Shown here piece by piece: positions 55,122 through 64,000 of a stretch of 64,000 nucleotides of DNA. Positions within the stretch are counted from its first letter, which is position 1. Every line of letters starts with the position of its first letter. The stretch is from Bacteroidota bacterium (GTDB lineage Bacteria; Bacteroidota; Bacteroidia; AKYH767-A; OLB10): positions 434,001-498,000 of the forward strand of contig JADJPB010000001.1 of the NCBI GenBank assembly GCA_016713445.1. Reading direction: 5' to 3'. The position numbers and the translations under genes were made by a program. The notes below the pieces were generated by a model, which made no database searches, had not been told where the DNA came from, and was given only the letters and a program-made list of their open reading frames with translations.

Positions 55122-55190
55122 ATTGCAAATTGGCAAGTTGGTGGGTTGATGAGTTGGTGGGTTGGTGGGTTGGTGAGTTGGTGGGTTAGT
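55122..55190 (+). repeat. GTTGGTGGGTTGGTGAG word array, left of the four-helix gene
   Basis: Starting AATTGCAAATTGGCAAGTTG, the array holds six or seven 8-12-nt words of the type GTTGGTGG/GTTGGTGAG. Its complement lies at 55772-55806. Confidence 0.8.
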
Positions 55191-55358
55191 GTCGCAAGTC
55201 TTCTCGATAGTAAATTGATTCGCTACTCAGATCGATATAGGAAATGAAGATAAATTATAATTATACAATAGAATTAATAGAAGCTGAAAGCAAATCTGAA
55301 TATTAAAATTGAACAAACAAATGAACTTTTATATAAAACACTTTAACTTAATTAAACA

Positions 55359-55702
55359 ATGTCTCAATTATCTGAACAATTACGAAAACAAACAAAAGAA
55401 ATGGCGATCAGCGCCATCTTATTAACAAGGAAACTTCCTCAAAACGACGAGGGATGGACAATTAAAAAACAACTCATAAGATCCGCTACTTCGGTGGCAG
55501 CCAATTACAGGTCGGCTTGTAGAGGAAGAAGTGATCGAGAATTCTATTCTAAATTATGTATTGTTGTTGAAGAGCTAGATGAATCAATGTTTTGGTTAGA
55601 GTTAACAGAAGATATTGAATTAATTCTTCAAAAGATGTGCAGCCAGTGATGGAAAAAATGAATAAATTATTGAAAATATTATCTGCTGCAAAAGCACACT
55701 AA
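55359..55702 (+). CDS. Four-helix-bundle (23S IVS-type) protein (frame-disrupted)
   Basis: The protein begins MSQLSEQLRKQTKEMAISAI and has LPQNDEGWTIKKQLIRSATS, SVAANYRSACRGRSDREFYS and KLCIVVEELDESMFWLELTE, the pattern of the four-helix-bundle family linked to intervening sequences of 23S rRNA genes. A shift near 55635 is followed by KDVQPVMEKMNKLLKILSAA and a stop at 55702, about 114 residues. Biochemical function is unknown. It sits between pntAA and pntAB, flanked by inverted word arrays. Confidence 0.88.
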
Positions 55703-55771
55703 GAAATAAAATAAATCCTAAAGAATTAGATTAAATAATAGTTGGTTGATTTAAATTAATATTAATCAAGA

Positions 55772-55806
55772 ATCCACCAACTCACCAACTCACCAATCCA
55801 CCAATT
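55772..55806 (-). repeat. CCACCAACTCACCAACTC word array, right of the four-helix gene
   Basis: Words CCACCAACTCACCAACTCAC and CAATCCACCAATT are the complement of the left array at 55122-55190, ending 10 nt before pntAB. Confidence 0.8.
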
Positions 55807-55816
55807 AAAAATTAAT

Positions 55817-56122
55817 ATGGAAAATATAATCAACCTCGTATCTGATCACCGCGAAATGCTCTATTTCGTCATCTTATCCGTATTCGTCGGAATTGAAGTA
55901 ATTGGCGGTGTGCCTACCGTTTTGCATACCCCTCTCATGAGTGGTGCAAATGCCATTCACGGTGTGGTAATCGTAGGAGCCATTTATGTGATGTTAAACA
56001 TCGACCCTACTAATATCTTCGCTTTAGTGCTTGGATTTTTAGCGGTATTACTCGGAACATTAAATGTGGTGGGTGGCTTTGTAGTGACCGATCGTATGTT
56101 GGAAATGTTCAAGAAAAAATAA
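55817..56122 (+). CDS. pntAB: NAD(P) transhydrogenase subunit alpha part 2
   Basis: The 101-residue membrane subunit has three transmembrane segments (~15-33, 42-62, 65-90) with GIEVIGGVPTVLHTPLMSGA and NAIHGVVIVGAIYVM, the conserved pattern of PntAB. It forms part of the proton channel with PntB. The frame is intact. pntB follows after 27 nt. Confidence 0.92.
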   Translation: MENIINLVSDHREMLYFVILSVFVGIEVIGGVPTVLHTPLMSGANAIHGVVIVGAIYVMLNIDPTNIFALVLGFLAVLLGTLNVVGGFVVTDRMLEMFKKK

Positions 56123-56149
56123 TAGTATAACGATTAATATTTAAAGATT

Positions 56150-57561
56150 ATGAAGAGCTCCCTGCTCGAAATTTGTTACCTCTTTGGCTCTGTCACTTTC
56201 ATCGTTGGATTGAAAATGATGGGTAATCCGAAGTCAGCCCGTAAAGGAAATTTATTAGGTGCATTAGGAATGGTGATCGCCATTTTCGGAACGATTTTTC
56301 TTTTGAAAAGAAAGATCATGCCGGAAATATTGATACTGCATTTGTAGTTCCTGCAATAGTCTATTATCTCATATTTGGTGCCATAGCTCTTGGAACTGTG
56401 ATCGGTTGGTTGACCGCCAAGCGTGTTCAAATGACCAAGATGCCTGAACTGGTTTCTATGTTCAATGGAATGGGTGGTGCATGCGCTGCATTGATTGGAT
56501 TAATGGAGTACGAGCACAATTTGGATAGCACCGGAGCATTGGCTGCTATCATTGCCGGAATGGTGATCGGAACCGTTTCTTTCAGTGGATCAATCATCGC
56601 TTATTTAAAATTGAATGGTTCCATGAATAAACCTATTCGATTGCCGCAATACAATATCATCAATACAATTTTCATGATTTCTTTAGTGGCGTTTGGAACT
56701 TGGATGGTGATGATGAAACCAGATAATATGGCGATTTTGTATGCTTTGTTCTTTGCAGCTATCGTTTATGGAATTCTATTTACGATTCCCATTGGTGGTG
56801 CAGATATGCCGGTAGTTATATCGTTGCTGAATTCATTCACTGGACTCGCTGCAGCATTCGGCGGATTCTTATACGACAATAAAATTATGCTTACAGGTGG
56901 AATCCTGGTAGGTTCCGCAGGAACTCTTTTAACACTCGTGATGTGTAAGGCGATGAATCGTCCATTGAGTAATGTCATTTTCGGTGCATTTGGAGCTTCT
57001 GGTGCGACTGGAGATCGTGAAGTGAGTGGAAATATCAAAGACATCAACGTAAGCGATACGGCTGTTCTAATGAACTATTCTAAGAAAGTAGTGATTGTAC
57101 CTGGATATGGATTAGCAGTAGCTCAAGCACAACACGTAATTCATGAGTTAGAAATGATTTTAGAAGAACGAGGTGTAAGTGTGAAATATGCCATTCATCC
57201 CGTAGCTGGTCGTATGCCTGGACATATGAACGTGCTTTTAGCAGAGTCCAATGTTTCTTATGATAAGTTGGTGGAGATGGAAGACATCAATCCTGAGTTT
57301 GCTTCAACCGATGTTGTGTTGGTCGTTGGAGCAAATGACGTTGTAAATCCAGCTGCACATAATGATCCGGCTTCCCCAATTTATGGAATGCCAATTTTAG
57401 ATGTAGAAAACGCAGCCCATATCATCGTCAACAAACGTTCGATGAATGCGGGTTATGCCGGTATCGAAAACGAACTCTTCTTTAATCCCAAAACGAATAT
57501 GTTGTTTGGTGATGCGAAAACGGTTCTGACAAAATTAGTGGCGGAGTTGAAAGCATTGTAA
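56150..57561 (+). CDS. pntB: NAD(P) transhydrogenase subunit beta (frame-disrupted)
   Basis: PntB holds most of the membrane channel and the NADP(H)-binding domain. The N-terminal frame reads LEICYLFGSVTFIVGLKMMG and slips near 56308; the correct frame continues KDHAGNIDTAFVVPAIVYYL and GTVIGWLTAKRVQMTKMPEL. Next are VSMFNGMGGACAALIGLMEY, several membrane helices, and the NADP domain with VVIVPGYGLAVAQAQHVIHE, HPVAGRMPGHMNVLLAESN, and VLVVGANDVVNPAAHNDPAS. Full length ~470. Direct cgaaatgcg words begin at its stop codon. Confidence 0.93.
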
Positions 57562-57886
57562 CGCGAAATGCGGTCTGACGCGAAATGCGAACTGACGCGA
57601 AATGCGAATGAACACGAAATGCGAACTGACGCGAAATGCGAACTGACGCGAAATGCGAACTGACGCGAAATGCGAATGAACACGAAATGCGAATGAACAC
57701 GAAATGCGAAATAATGCGAAATTTGATTTTCGTTTTTTTCTGGATCCTCTTATTACGACTAAAATATTATAATTAATAGAATATTAAATTAAAATATACG
57801 AAGCGGTGCGAAATTGATTTTCGCATTTCGTGTTCATTCGCATTTCGTGTCCAATCAAGTTTAATGCGAAGCGTAATTTCTAATAC
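57562..57886. repeat. CGAAATGCGAATGAACAC repeat element, second orientation
   Basis: Eight to nine tandem words of CTGACGCGAAATGCGAA or ATGAACACGAAATGCGA run from 57562 to 57720. An AT-rich core follows, then CGAAGCGGTGCGAAATT (57799-57815, complement of 52477-52493) and complementary words GCATTTCGTGTTCATTCGCA (57824-57850). Confidence 0.85.
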
Positions 57887-58944
57887 TTAGAAAGTAATAA
57901 CTTTACTCCCTTCAACATCCGAAGCTTGAACTAATTTCCCAATCGGTTTCCAACATCGTGGATCGATGTTATTCTCTTTGAATAAATCTAAGAGAGCCGG
58001 AACGTTTTTCTCTGCGATGGCAATGAGTAATCCCCCACTTGTTTGAGGATCACATCCTAAGTGCAATTCACGCGCTCCAGGTTCTTGAATTAAATGTCCG
58101 TAGCTGTTCCAGTTTCTGTAGGTAATTGCCGGAATGGTGAACTGATCCATGTAGGCATCCAAATTATCTAGTTCAGGAATGGCTTTTAAATCAAGATGGG
58201 CAGCAAGGCCGCTACCCGAGCCATCTCAAGTAAATGACCAAATAAACCAAAGCCAGTAACATCCGTCAGGGAATGTACACCTTCAAATCCTGCTAATTGC
58301 GCTCCAATTTTATTTAATGTAGTCATGGAGTTGATGGCAATTTGCATATCGACGGCCTTCGCTTTGCCCATTTTTTCAGCTGTGGTTATTATACCTACTC
58401 CTAGTGCTTTTGTTAAGAAAAGTAAATCACCTTCCCTGTGCGGTATCATTTCGAAGCAATTGATTCGTTTGAATAATACCGTTGACTGCTAATCCGATGA
58501 TTGGCTCAGGACTATCAATACTATGTCCGCCGGCAAGTGGTATGTTCGCAGCTTCGCATATACTTCTTCCGCCAGCAATTACTTTTGCTGCAACTTCAGG
58601 AGCTAATTTATCGATAGGCCAACCGAGGATTGCGATGGCTAGATTCGGTTGACCGCCCATCGCGTAGATATCAGAAATAGCATTGGTAGCAGCAATTCTA
58701 CCGAAGTCGTAGGGATCATCTACAATGGGCATAAAAAATCGGTAGTGCTGATGAGTGCAAAGCCATTTCCAATTTCCAAAACGGCAGCGTCATCGCGCGT
58801 TGCATTGCCTACCAACAAATTCGGAAAATCTTTTGTGCTTTCATTTCCTTTTAGAATTTCATCTAACAAAGCTGGTGCAATTTTACAACCGCATCCATAT
58901 CCATGACTAAACTGTGTTAATTTGATGGGCTCACTCATTTGCAT
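57887..58944 (-). CDS. selD: Selenide, water dikinase SelD (frame-disrupted)
   Basis: SelD makes selenophosphate from selenide and ATP. The active-site region is FSHGYGCGCKIAPALLDEIL with Cys (not selenocysteine). The rest is spread over four frames: NATRDDAAVLEIGNGFALIS, DPYDFGRIAATNAISDIYAM, AGGHSIDSPEPIIGLAVNGI, SLTDVTGFGLFGHLLEMARV and LHLGCDPQTSGGLLIAIAEK. Shifts lie near 58170, 58440 and 58728. Joined length ~350. It follows mnmH after 10 nt on the same strand. It could be a Cys-type enzyme serving tRNA selenation. Confidence 0.92.
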
Positions 58945-58954
58945 TCTGATTTTA

Positions 58955-59992
58955 CTAATTTATAATTTCTTTTTTCGCGGTTAAAATTTTCCGAACACTC
59001 ACATCGGGATCGGTCCACTTGAAAGCGACTTTCATGCAAGTATTGTTCTCTCGTTTTGTATTGCTGTGCGCATAAGTTTTATCATAATAATCCAACACAA
59101 TTTCTAGCCATTGCGAAAGGTCATTCGCCATTAAAAAATCGAGTGCTCGTTTCATTTTGCAGTCCCCTAATCGTTTTTCTATTCTCTTCGTCTGCTCAGC
59201 GAGTTGATCCACTGAAAAAATACCGTATTCATTTAATATTCGTAGGGATCTTTCTGCTGTGGATACTTCCATTTCCACCACTTTGGATTTTCGCATTTGA
59301 GAAAATAATCCTTCGGAATGGTGATTTGTCCAATATTTCTGCTTTCATTCTCTAGCCAAAGAATTTCATTGGCATCAATAGACGCTAATTTTTCTGCCAG
59401 CATATTCTCAAAATATTCTTGTCGGGGTTGTTCGGGCATTCCTAATAAACCGAATGCAGAACCTTTGTGACAAGCAAGGTGTTCAAGGTCGATGGTTTGC
59501 TCTTGCAGTGTATTTAGTTTTGCAAAACTTCCGTCTTCCCGCTGCCTGTCATCCCTCCTAAAAATTAATACTTGATAAGGCTTTTCAAATTGTTGAATCA
59601 CCCATTGGCGATACGATTTATAACCTTTCTCCAGTAAAGTCACCTTAATGCCCAGCATCTGAATAAGCCAAGCCATAATATTACTCCGCATGCCACCTCT
59701 CCAGCAGTAAACAAACACTTCCTTATCTCCTGCTAAATCGCGCACAGTTTTAATTTCTCATGAAATACAGGACCCACCAATTCAAATCCTTTTAAAACGG
59801 CTGCTTCTCTTCCTTGCTCCTTGTAAATGGTTCCAATGATATGTCGATGTTCGTTGTTCAAAAGAGGTAATGAAATAGCTCCTGGAATACATGCTTTTCA
59901 AATTCCTTCTCACTACGGGTATCAAAAAGCATCGCATTTCTCACTCTTCTTTGCTCTAAAAATTTTTCAATGGGAAGTGTTTTCACTGACAT
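58955..59992 (-). CDS. mnmH: tRNA 2-selenouridine synthase MnmH (frame-disrupted)
   Basis: MnmH replaces sulfur by selenium in the wobble uridine of some tRNAs. The rhodanese domain starts MSVKTLPIEKFLEQRRVRNA and has MLFDTRSEKEFEK, FVYCWRGGMRSNIMAWL (catalytic Cys). The P-loop GGMTGSGKTEVL is visible only in a shifted frame (59540-59575), between VLIL and LNTLQEQTIDLEHLACHKGS. A last shift near 59285 leads to EVSTAERSLRILNEYGIFSV. Shifts also near 59890 and 59755. Joined length ~345. It forms an operon with selD. Confidence 0.9.
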
Positions 59993-60055
59993 GTTGCAAA
60001 TCTAGGTAAACAACAGAAACTAAAACACAAAATTATTATGTAGTTAAATTGCCAT

Positions 60056-60089
60056 TAAAAAAAGAAGGGAGAACCCCCCGGTCCTCCCC
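60056..60089 (-). terminator. Intrinsic terminator after the YqgE gene
   Basis: On the minus strand GGGAG-G-ACC-GGGG-GGT-T-CTCCC forms a hairpin followed by a T-rich tail (TTCTTTTTTT). It lies ~30 nt past the YqgE stop and before mnmH. Confidence 0.65.
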
Positions 60090-60119
60090 TATCGTTAACC
60101 CAATTACGGGAAATTTTTT

Positions 60120-60678
60120 TTAATTCAGATTGGGATCTTCTGGGAAATTAGCGAGAATCGCATATTCATTGCCCATACTTCTCAAAACTTCACTCCATAA
60201 TGAACGTGGATTGTTTGCAAATGTAAATTCCATGTTCGCTTTAAATACTAACCATGATTTTTCTTTCATCTCATGATCCAACTGTTTGGGTTCCCATCCA
60301 GAGTAACCAGCGTAGAAACGTATCTGATCAGGTCGAATTTGTTTTGTATCTATTAAGAACTTTAACTGATCGTAATCCCCACCCCAGAAAATACCATTTA
60401 GAATTTCTTTGGATCCTTCTAAAGATGTCCTACTGTGTGGATGTAGAACAACGTATCGGTCTCCACTGGACCACCAAAGTAAAGGGAACTTTAAACTCAG
60501 GAAAATCATCAACCGCATCGTTCAAGCTTACATCGGTTGGCTTATTCAGTATAAAACCAAGGGTTCCTTTGTCATCGTGTTCACTAAGAAGTACCACCGC
60601 CCTTTTAAAATAAGAGTCTAAAAGAAAGGGTTCAGATATTAGCAAACTTCCTTGGACCGGTTTATTTAGCTTTTTCAT
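60120..60678 (-). CDS. YqgE/AlgH family protein (frame-disrupted)
   Basis: The N-terminus KKLNKPVQGSLLISEPFLLD and FKRAVVLLSEHDDKGTLGFI, LNKPTDVSLNDAV are typical. A third frame then gives FGGPVETDTLFYIHTVGHL, and the last frame EGSKEILNGIFWGGDYDQLK, FYAGYSGWEPKQLDHEMKEK, LWSEVLRSMGNEYAILANFP. Two shifts near 60410-60490 join them into ~186 residues. The family is conserved and its function is not settled (named after alginate regulation in Pseudomonas). Confidence 0.88.
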
Positions 60679-60905
60679 ATCTCTTGATTATTACACTGTT
60701 CTACAATCGCTGTTTCTAGTCCTCCCGAGCTTTCTTTGAGAGGGTGAAACTAAACACTTCTCTTGATTTTAGCCCGACGAAAAACATGCCAATTTGTACT
60801 TAATACGGAAATGCTTCGCCAACAGTTTGTAAAAAATCAACATAAATGGTATTTCTTCAATAGCATTGATAATGAATAGTGAATTTATTTTGACCGATTA
60901 TGGCT

Positions 60906-60913
60906 TACCTTTG
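60906..60913 (+). promoter_or_regulatory. Promoter -7 box (TACCTTTG) of pdxH
   Basis: TACCTTTG lies 7 nt before the ATG at 60921, which favours that ATG over an upstream one at 60900. A TTTG at 60889-60892 is only 13 nt away, short for the usual spacing. Confidence 0.45.
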
Positions 60914-60920
60914 CAAGATC

Positions 60921-61569
60921 ATGGACCATATCAACCAGTATCTTCAAAACACTAGAAATCAATATGATAAAGGTGTATTGCTTGAAAATCAATTACATGA
61001 GAATCCATTGAAACAGTTTGAAATTTGGATGCAGGAGGCTATTGCGACGAATCAACCGGAGACCAATGCTATGGATTTGAGTACAGTATCTGACAGCAAG
61101 CCAAGCTCTCGCATCGTTTTGTTAAAAGGGGTCGATGAAAAGGGTTTTGTTTTTTACACTAATTACGACAGTAAGAAAGGCAAGGACATGCTTAGTAATC
61201 CATATGCCTGCCTTAATTTTTTCTGGCAAATTCAAGCGCGACAGATAAGAATTGAAGGGAGAGTCGAGAAAGTGACTCCAGAAGAAAGCGATGAATATTT
61301 CAAATCCCGCCCAAGGGAGAGCCAAATTGGAGCTTGGGCATCCACCCAAAGCCGAGTGATTAAGAATAGAGCTATTTTGGATGAAAGTGTGGCTCAATTC
61401 TGAGAAGGAATACGAAGGGAAAGAGATTCCTCGACCTGCGCACTGGGGAGGTTTTCGTTTAGTTCCTGAGAAAATTGAGTTCTGGCAAGGTCGCCCCAAT
61501 CGGCTTCACGATCGTTTCCTCTATGAAGATTCACCAGCTGGGTGGATGGTATTTAGATTGTCGCCTTAA
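60921..61569 (+). CDS. pdxH: Pyridoxamine 5'-phosphate oxidase (frame-disrupted)
   Basis: PdxH makes pyridoxal phosphate with FMN. The sequence MDHINQYLQNTRNQYDKGVL, PLKQFEIWMQEAI, NAMDLSTVSDSKPSSRIVLL, KGFVFYTNYDSKKGKDMLSN and ARQIRIEGRVEKVTPEESDE is typical. The frame stops at 61403 (one or two bases off near 61400), then resumes as EIPRPAHWGGFRLVPEKIEF, WQGRPNRLHDRFLYE with the usual end WMVFRLSP. Joined length ~215. Confidence 0.93.
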
Positions 61570-61826
61570 AATTACAAGTATTATTAAATATAAACTGGAG
61601 ACGTTCGTTTACCTATAGACTCAAGGTTAAACACTAGAGACACTTGAGAACACTTGAGAACCCTAGAGAATTTAAGAGAAATCTTGAGATCAATAGAGAA
61701 ACTAAAAAAACTATAGTGCACCCTTTTAAGTTCATCAATAAACAAATTGCTTAAGTACTCTCCAGTGACCTTTAGTGCCTTCGTGTTTAAAAAAGCTTAA
61801 ACCTTGCTATAATTTAAATTCCAAAA
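61570..61826. repeat. Spacer with CTTGAGAACACTTGAGAAC words
   Basis: No gene is seen. Direct words ACTAGAGACACTTGAGAACA, CTTGAGAACCCTAGAGAATT and GAAATCTTGAGATCAATAGA repeat at 61629-61710, followed by CTCCAGTGACCTTTAGTGCC at 61768-61787. The first family also appears at 23085-23105 (CTCAAGTGTCCTCGTATGTT) in complement. Confidence 0.55.
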
Positions 61827-63089
61827 ATGTCGTTACGAATTATTATCTTCATTCTCGTCCTTCTTGCAATCGATTTCTACGTTTTTCAAGGGTTCAAATT
61901 CGCCTTTAGAAATACATCCATAACCACTCAAAAGTCGTGAGCATTGCTTTTTGGAGTTTAACAGTTTTACGACTTCTGTCTTACTAGCAATGTTAATCAA
62001 AGATTGGTCGACCTGGCCAAAAGTGATAAAGACCTATGCTGGAGCGATGGTATTCATCATTACTTTTTCTAAATTATTTATCATTTTATTTTTATTAACA
62101 GATGATATTTTTAGAGGAGTAAAATGGGCGTATGAAAAAATATTTCCTGGTAAAGAAGCCATAGATCCGTCCGCAATTCCAGCTATTCTCAATAAAGGAA
62201 TCTCTCGCTCCGACTTTTTAGTGCGAAGTGGCTTAGTGGTGGCAGCGCTTCCTTTTGTAGGATTGATTTATGGAATGGTAAAGGGAGCTTATGATTATCA
62301 AGTAAAAAATATAAAATTGAATTTAGCGAATTTGCCAAAAGCTTTTCACGGATATAAAATCATTCAGATTTCTGATTTGCATGTGGAAGTTTCGTTAGTT
62401 CGGAACCGTTAGAAGAAGCGGTGCGCATCATCAATGAACAAAATGCAGATATCATTCTATTCACAGGTGATTTAGTGAATAATCGCTCGGATGAATTGAA
62501 TATGCATAAAGCAGCTTTGTCAAAATTAAAAGCAAAGCACGGCGTATTTTCTACTCTGGGGAATCACGACTATGGTGATTATGTACCTTGGGATACAGAG
62601 GAGCTGAAGCGTGAAAATTTAGCTGCTTTAATTGCAGGTCATAAAGAGATGGGCTGGAATATCTTGATGGACGAACATCGACATATTGAAAAAGACGGAG
62701 AGAGAATTACCCTAATTGGTGTTCAGAATTACAGTATGCATTTACGATTTCCTAAATATGGAAGTTTGCCAAAGGCCACTGAAAATATTCAATACAGTGA
62801 TTTCAATATTTTGCTCTCTCACGATCCTAGTCATTGGCGCGGTGAAGTCATCAAAGATTTTCCTGAGATTGATCTCACCTTAGCCGGACATACTCACGGC
62901 TTCCAATTCGGCGTCGAACTTCCCAATTTCAAATGGAGTCCAGTACAGTATGTTTACAAAGAATGGGCAGGACTTTACACAGAAGGAAAGCAACAGCTGT
63001 ATGTCAATAGAGGTTTAGGCTTTCTAGGCTATCCTGGGCGGGTTGGGATATTGCCTGAGATTACGGTGCTTGAACTGCACCGGAGTTAA
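61827..63089 (+). CDS. Membrane-anchored metallophosphoesterase (frame-disrupted)
   Basis: The protein begins with membrane helices (MSLRIIIFILVLLAIDFYVF, then from ~45 to ~100). A calcineurin-like domain follows: IIQISDLHV (metal), then DIILFTGDLVNNRSDELNMH, GVFSTLGNHDYGDYVPWDTE, FNILLSHDPSHWR and LTLAGHTHGFQFGVELPNFK, ending VYKEWAGLYTEG...LGYPGRVGILPEIT. The shifts near 61937 and 62392 split it. Joined length ~420. The layout (helices plus phosphoesterase) resembles the YaeI/UDP-hydrolase-like family that can act on lipid substrates; substrate unknown. Confidence 0.88.
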
Positions 63090-63390
63090 TTCAGAATGTA
63101 GAATTAAGAATTCAGTCATGAGGCTTCCAGATCAGAATTACCCCTTACCTATCACCTTTTTTATCTTTTATCTTCCATTTCACAGACCCTCTTTAATTCG
63201 CTCTCGAATACTAACGCTCGTTAACTCTACCTTATTCTGCCGATAACATCTGGAACTTCGTTCTGAATTCTCCTCCTCCTCCTCACGGTAGCTTTCAATA
63301 CATTATTCAGTTTTCTACAAAATCTTCACTTTATTGTAATAATTCTGAATTCTGCATTTATAATTCTGAATTATCCCCTATCTTTATTCT
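63090..63390. other. Intergenic region before the surface protein
   Basis: No gene is seen in 301 nt. AATTCAGAATGTAGAATTAA and GAATTCTGCATTTATAATTC words (63088-63107, 63348-63367) form an imperfect inverted pair around the spacer. A TATCTTTA box lies at 63378-63385, near the start of the next gene. Confidence 0.45.
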
Positions 63391-64000
63391 ATGAAAAGAC
63401 TTTACATCCTATTAATTTTAATATTTTGCCAGCTCAATGTTTCAGCACAATGGCAGCAGACCAGTGGACCAGGAGGAGGATATATTTCTTCTTTCGCTTC
63501 TAATGGAAATAACCTTTTTGTTGCGACAACTTTAGGCGGTGTTGGATATTATGGAGCCGGAGTTTTCCTTTCGACAAATAATGGTGCTACATGGACACCA
63601 AAAAATGCGGGCTTACTTTGCACTGGTATTTATACTCTATTGACAATCGGCACGTCGATTTTTGCAGGCACCGATAATGGAATTTTCACCACCAATAACA
63701 GTGGTAATTCTTGGAGTCAACTTAGTAATGGAATTCCTTCTACCTATGTAACTTCATTGATTTTAGATGGCGTATCAATTATTGCTGCGACATATGACAG
63801 CGGGATGTTTGTTTCAAACAATAATGGAGTTTCTTGGAGTCCAATAAATATGGGCTTTGCTAATCCAGAAGTGTGGGCATTGGCATCCAACGGATCTGAG
63901 ATTTATGCGGGTGTAAATGGAGTTGGACTATATAAATCAATTGACAATGGTGCTAGTTGGAATCTGTTAAATAATGGAATTTCAAGTTCTAATTTCTCCT
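63391..64000 (+). CDS. Secreted BNR-repeat (sialidase-like propeller) protein, partial
   Basis: The frame starts at ATG 63391 with a signal peptide (KRLYILLILIFCQLNVSA, cleavage before QWQQT) and is open to the window edge (203 residues). The body is a repeated beta-propeller blade: NNGATWTPKNAGL, NNSGNSWSQLSNGI, NNGVSWSPINMGF and DNGASWNLLNNGI, each the S/T-x-D/N-x-G-x-x-W BNR type. Such proteins in Bacteroidota are usually exported by the type IX system with a C-terminal sorting domain, which lies outside the window. Confidence 0.88.
   Translation, partial: MKRLYILLILIFCQLNVSAQWQQTSGPGGGYISSFASNGNNLFVATTLGGVGYYGAGVFLSTNNGATWTPKNAGLLCTGIYTLLTIGTSIFAGTDNGIFTTNNSGNSWSQLSNGIPSTYVTSLILDGVSIIAATYDSGMFVSNNNGVSWSPINMGFANPEVWALASNGSEIYAGVNGVGLYKSIDNGASWNLLNNGISSSNFS

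Noticed and set aside
57453..57700. Short frames reading FAFRVSSHFAS
   Set aside because: They are translations of the CGAAATGCG word repeat across a spacer and the pntB end, with no other support.

Overview
The window reads as a Bacteroidota chromosome segment, probably a contig from an environmental genome. The evidence is the gene families (GldI-like FKBP lipoproteins, DUF4835, a bamD-rpoZ-coaBC-DUF4835-recN cluster, a C-terminal-repeat H1-like protein, type IX-secretion-type surface proteins at both edges), the near absence of Shine-Dalgarno sites, and promoter boxes of the TAnnTTTG type (e.g. 433-440, 4404-4411, 4419-4426, 9369-9376, 27237-27244). The genus cannot be fixed from the sequence alone.

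Layout. 1-9.2 kb: a truncated surface protein, a cytochrome oxidase subunit III-like protein, an AlkB alkane monooxygenase, a DUF62 enzyme, dciA, ndk, nrnA, two FKBP lipoproteins, a MITE-like intergenic element, an H1-like protein and an alpha-oxoamine synthase. 9.4-22.1 kb: core genes bamD, rpoZ (unusually short), coaBC, DUF4835, recN, fabI, clpC, gyrA and a TPR protein. 22.1-24.2 kb: repeat-rich DNA with a tandem array. 24.2-39.2 kb: ssb followed by a defence/toxin-antitoxin island: solitary XRE, HipBA, HigBA, then a minus-strand operon hsdM-hsdS-darT-darG-hsdR-HNH, with a Fic protein and a possible PD-(D/E)XK protein upstream. 39.3-51.5 kb: class D beta-lactamase, lpxB-surE, Hsp20, pcm, an oxidoreductase, a sugar transferase, recF, DUF4139. 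51.6-64 kb: AIM24 protein, MBL hydrolase, pntAA-(four-helix-bundle cassette)-pntAB-pntB, selD-mnmH, YqgE, pdxH, a membrane phosphoesterase and the start of a BNR-repeat surface protein.

How genes work together. The hsdM, hsdS, darT and darG/hsdR genes are packed with 4-nt ATGA overlaps or gaps under 25 nt. They join restriction-modification, a DNA ADP-ribosylating toxin with its glycohydrolase antitoxin, and a McrA-like HNH nuclease into one likely transcript. selD and mnmH form a tRNA selenouridine pathway without any visible selenocysteine genes. The pnt genes encode a proton-translocating transhydrogenase split into three subunits and interrupted by a repeat-flanked four-helix-bundle gene.

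A caution applies throughout. About twenty genes, many of them normally essential (coaBC, fabI, gyrA, ssb, lpxB, recF and others), carry single-base frame shifts, several inside A/T homopolymers. The likeliest cause is residual indel error in an assembly, so I annotate these as whole genes with disrupted frames rather than as natural pseudogenes.

The most unusual signals are: a 19-bp odd palindrome found inserted at TTAAAC/GC in two places, one of which reframes the HigB toxin C-terminus; the DarTG module inside a type I restriction operon; a repeat-bounded element present in opposite orientations at 52.4 and 57.6 kb; and three tandem hairpins with paired base changes after higA.
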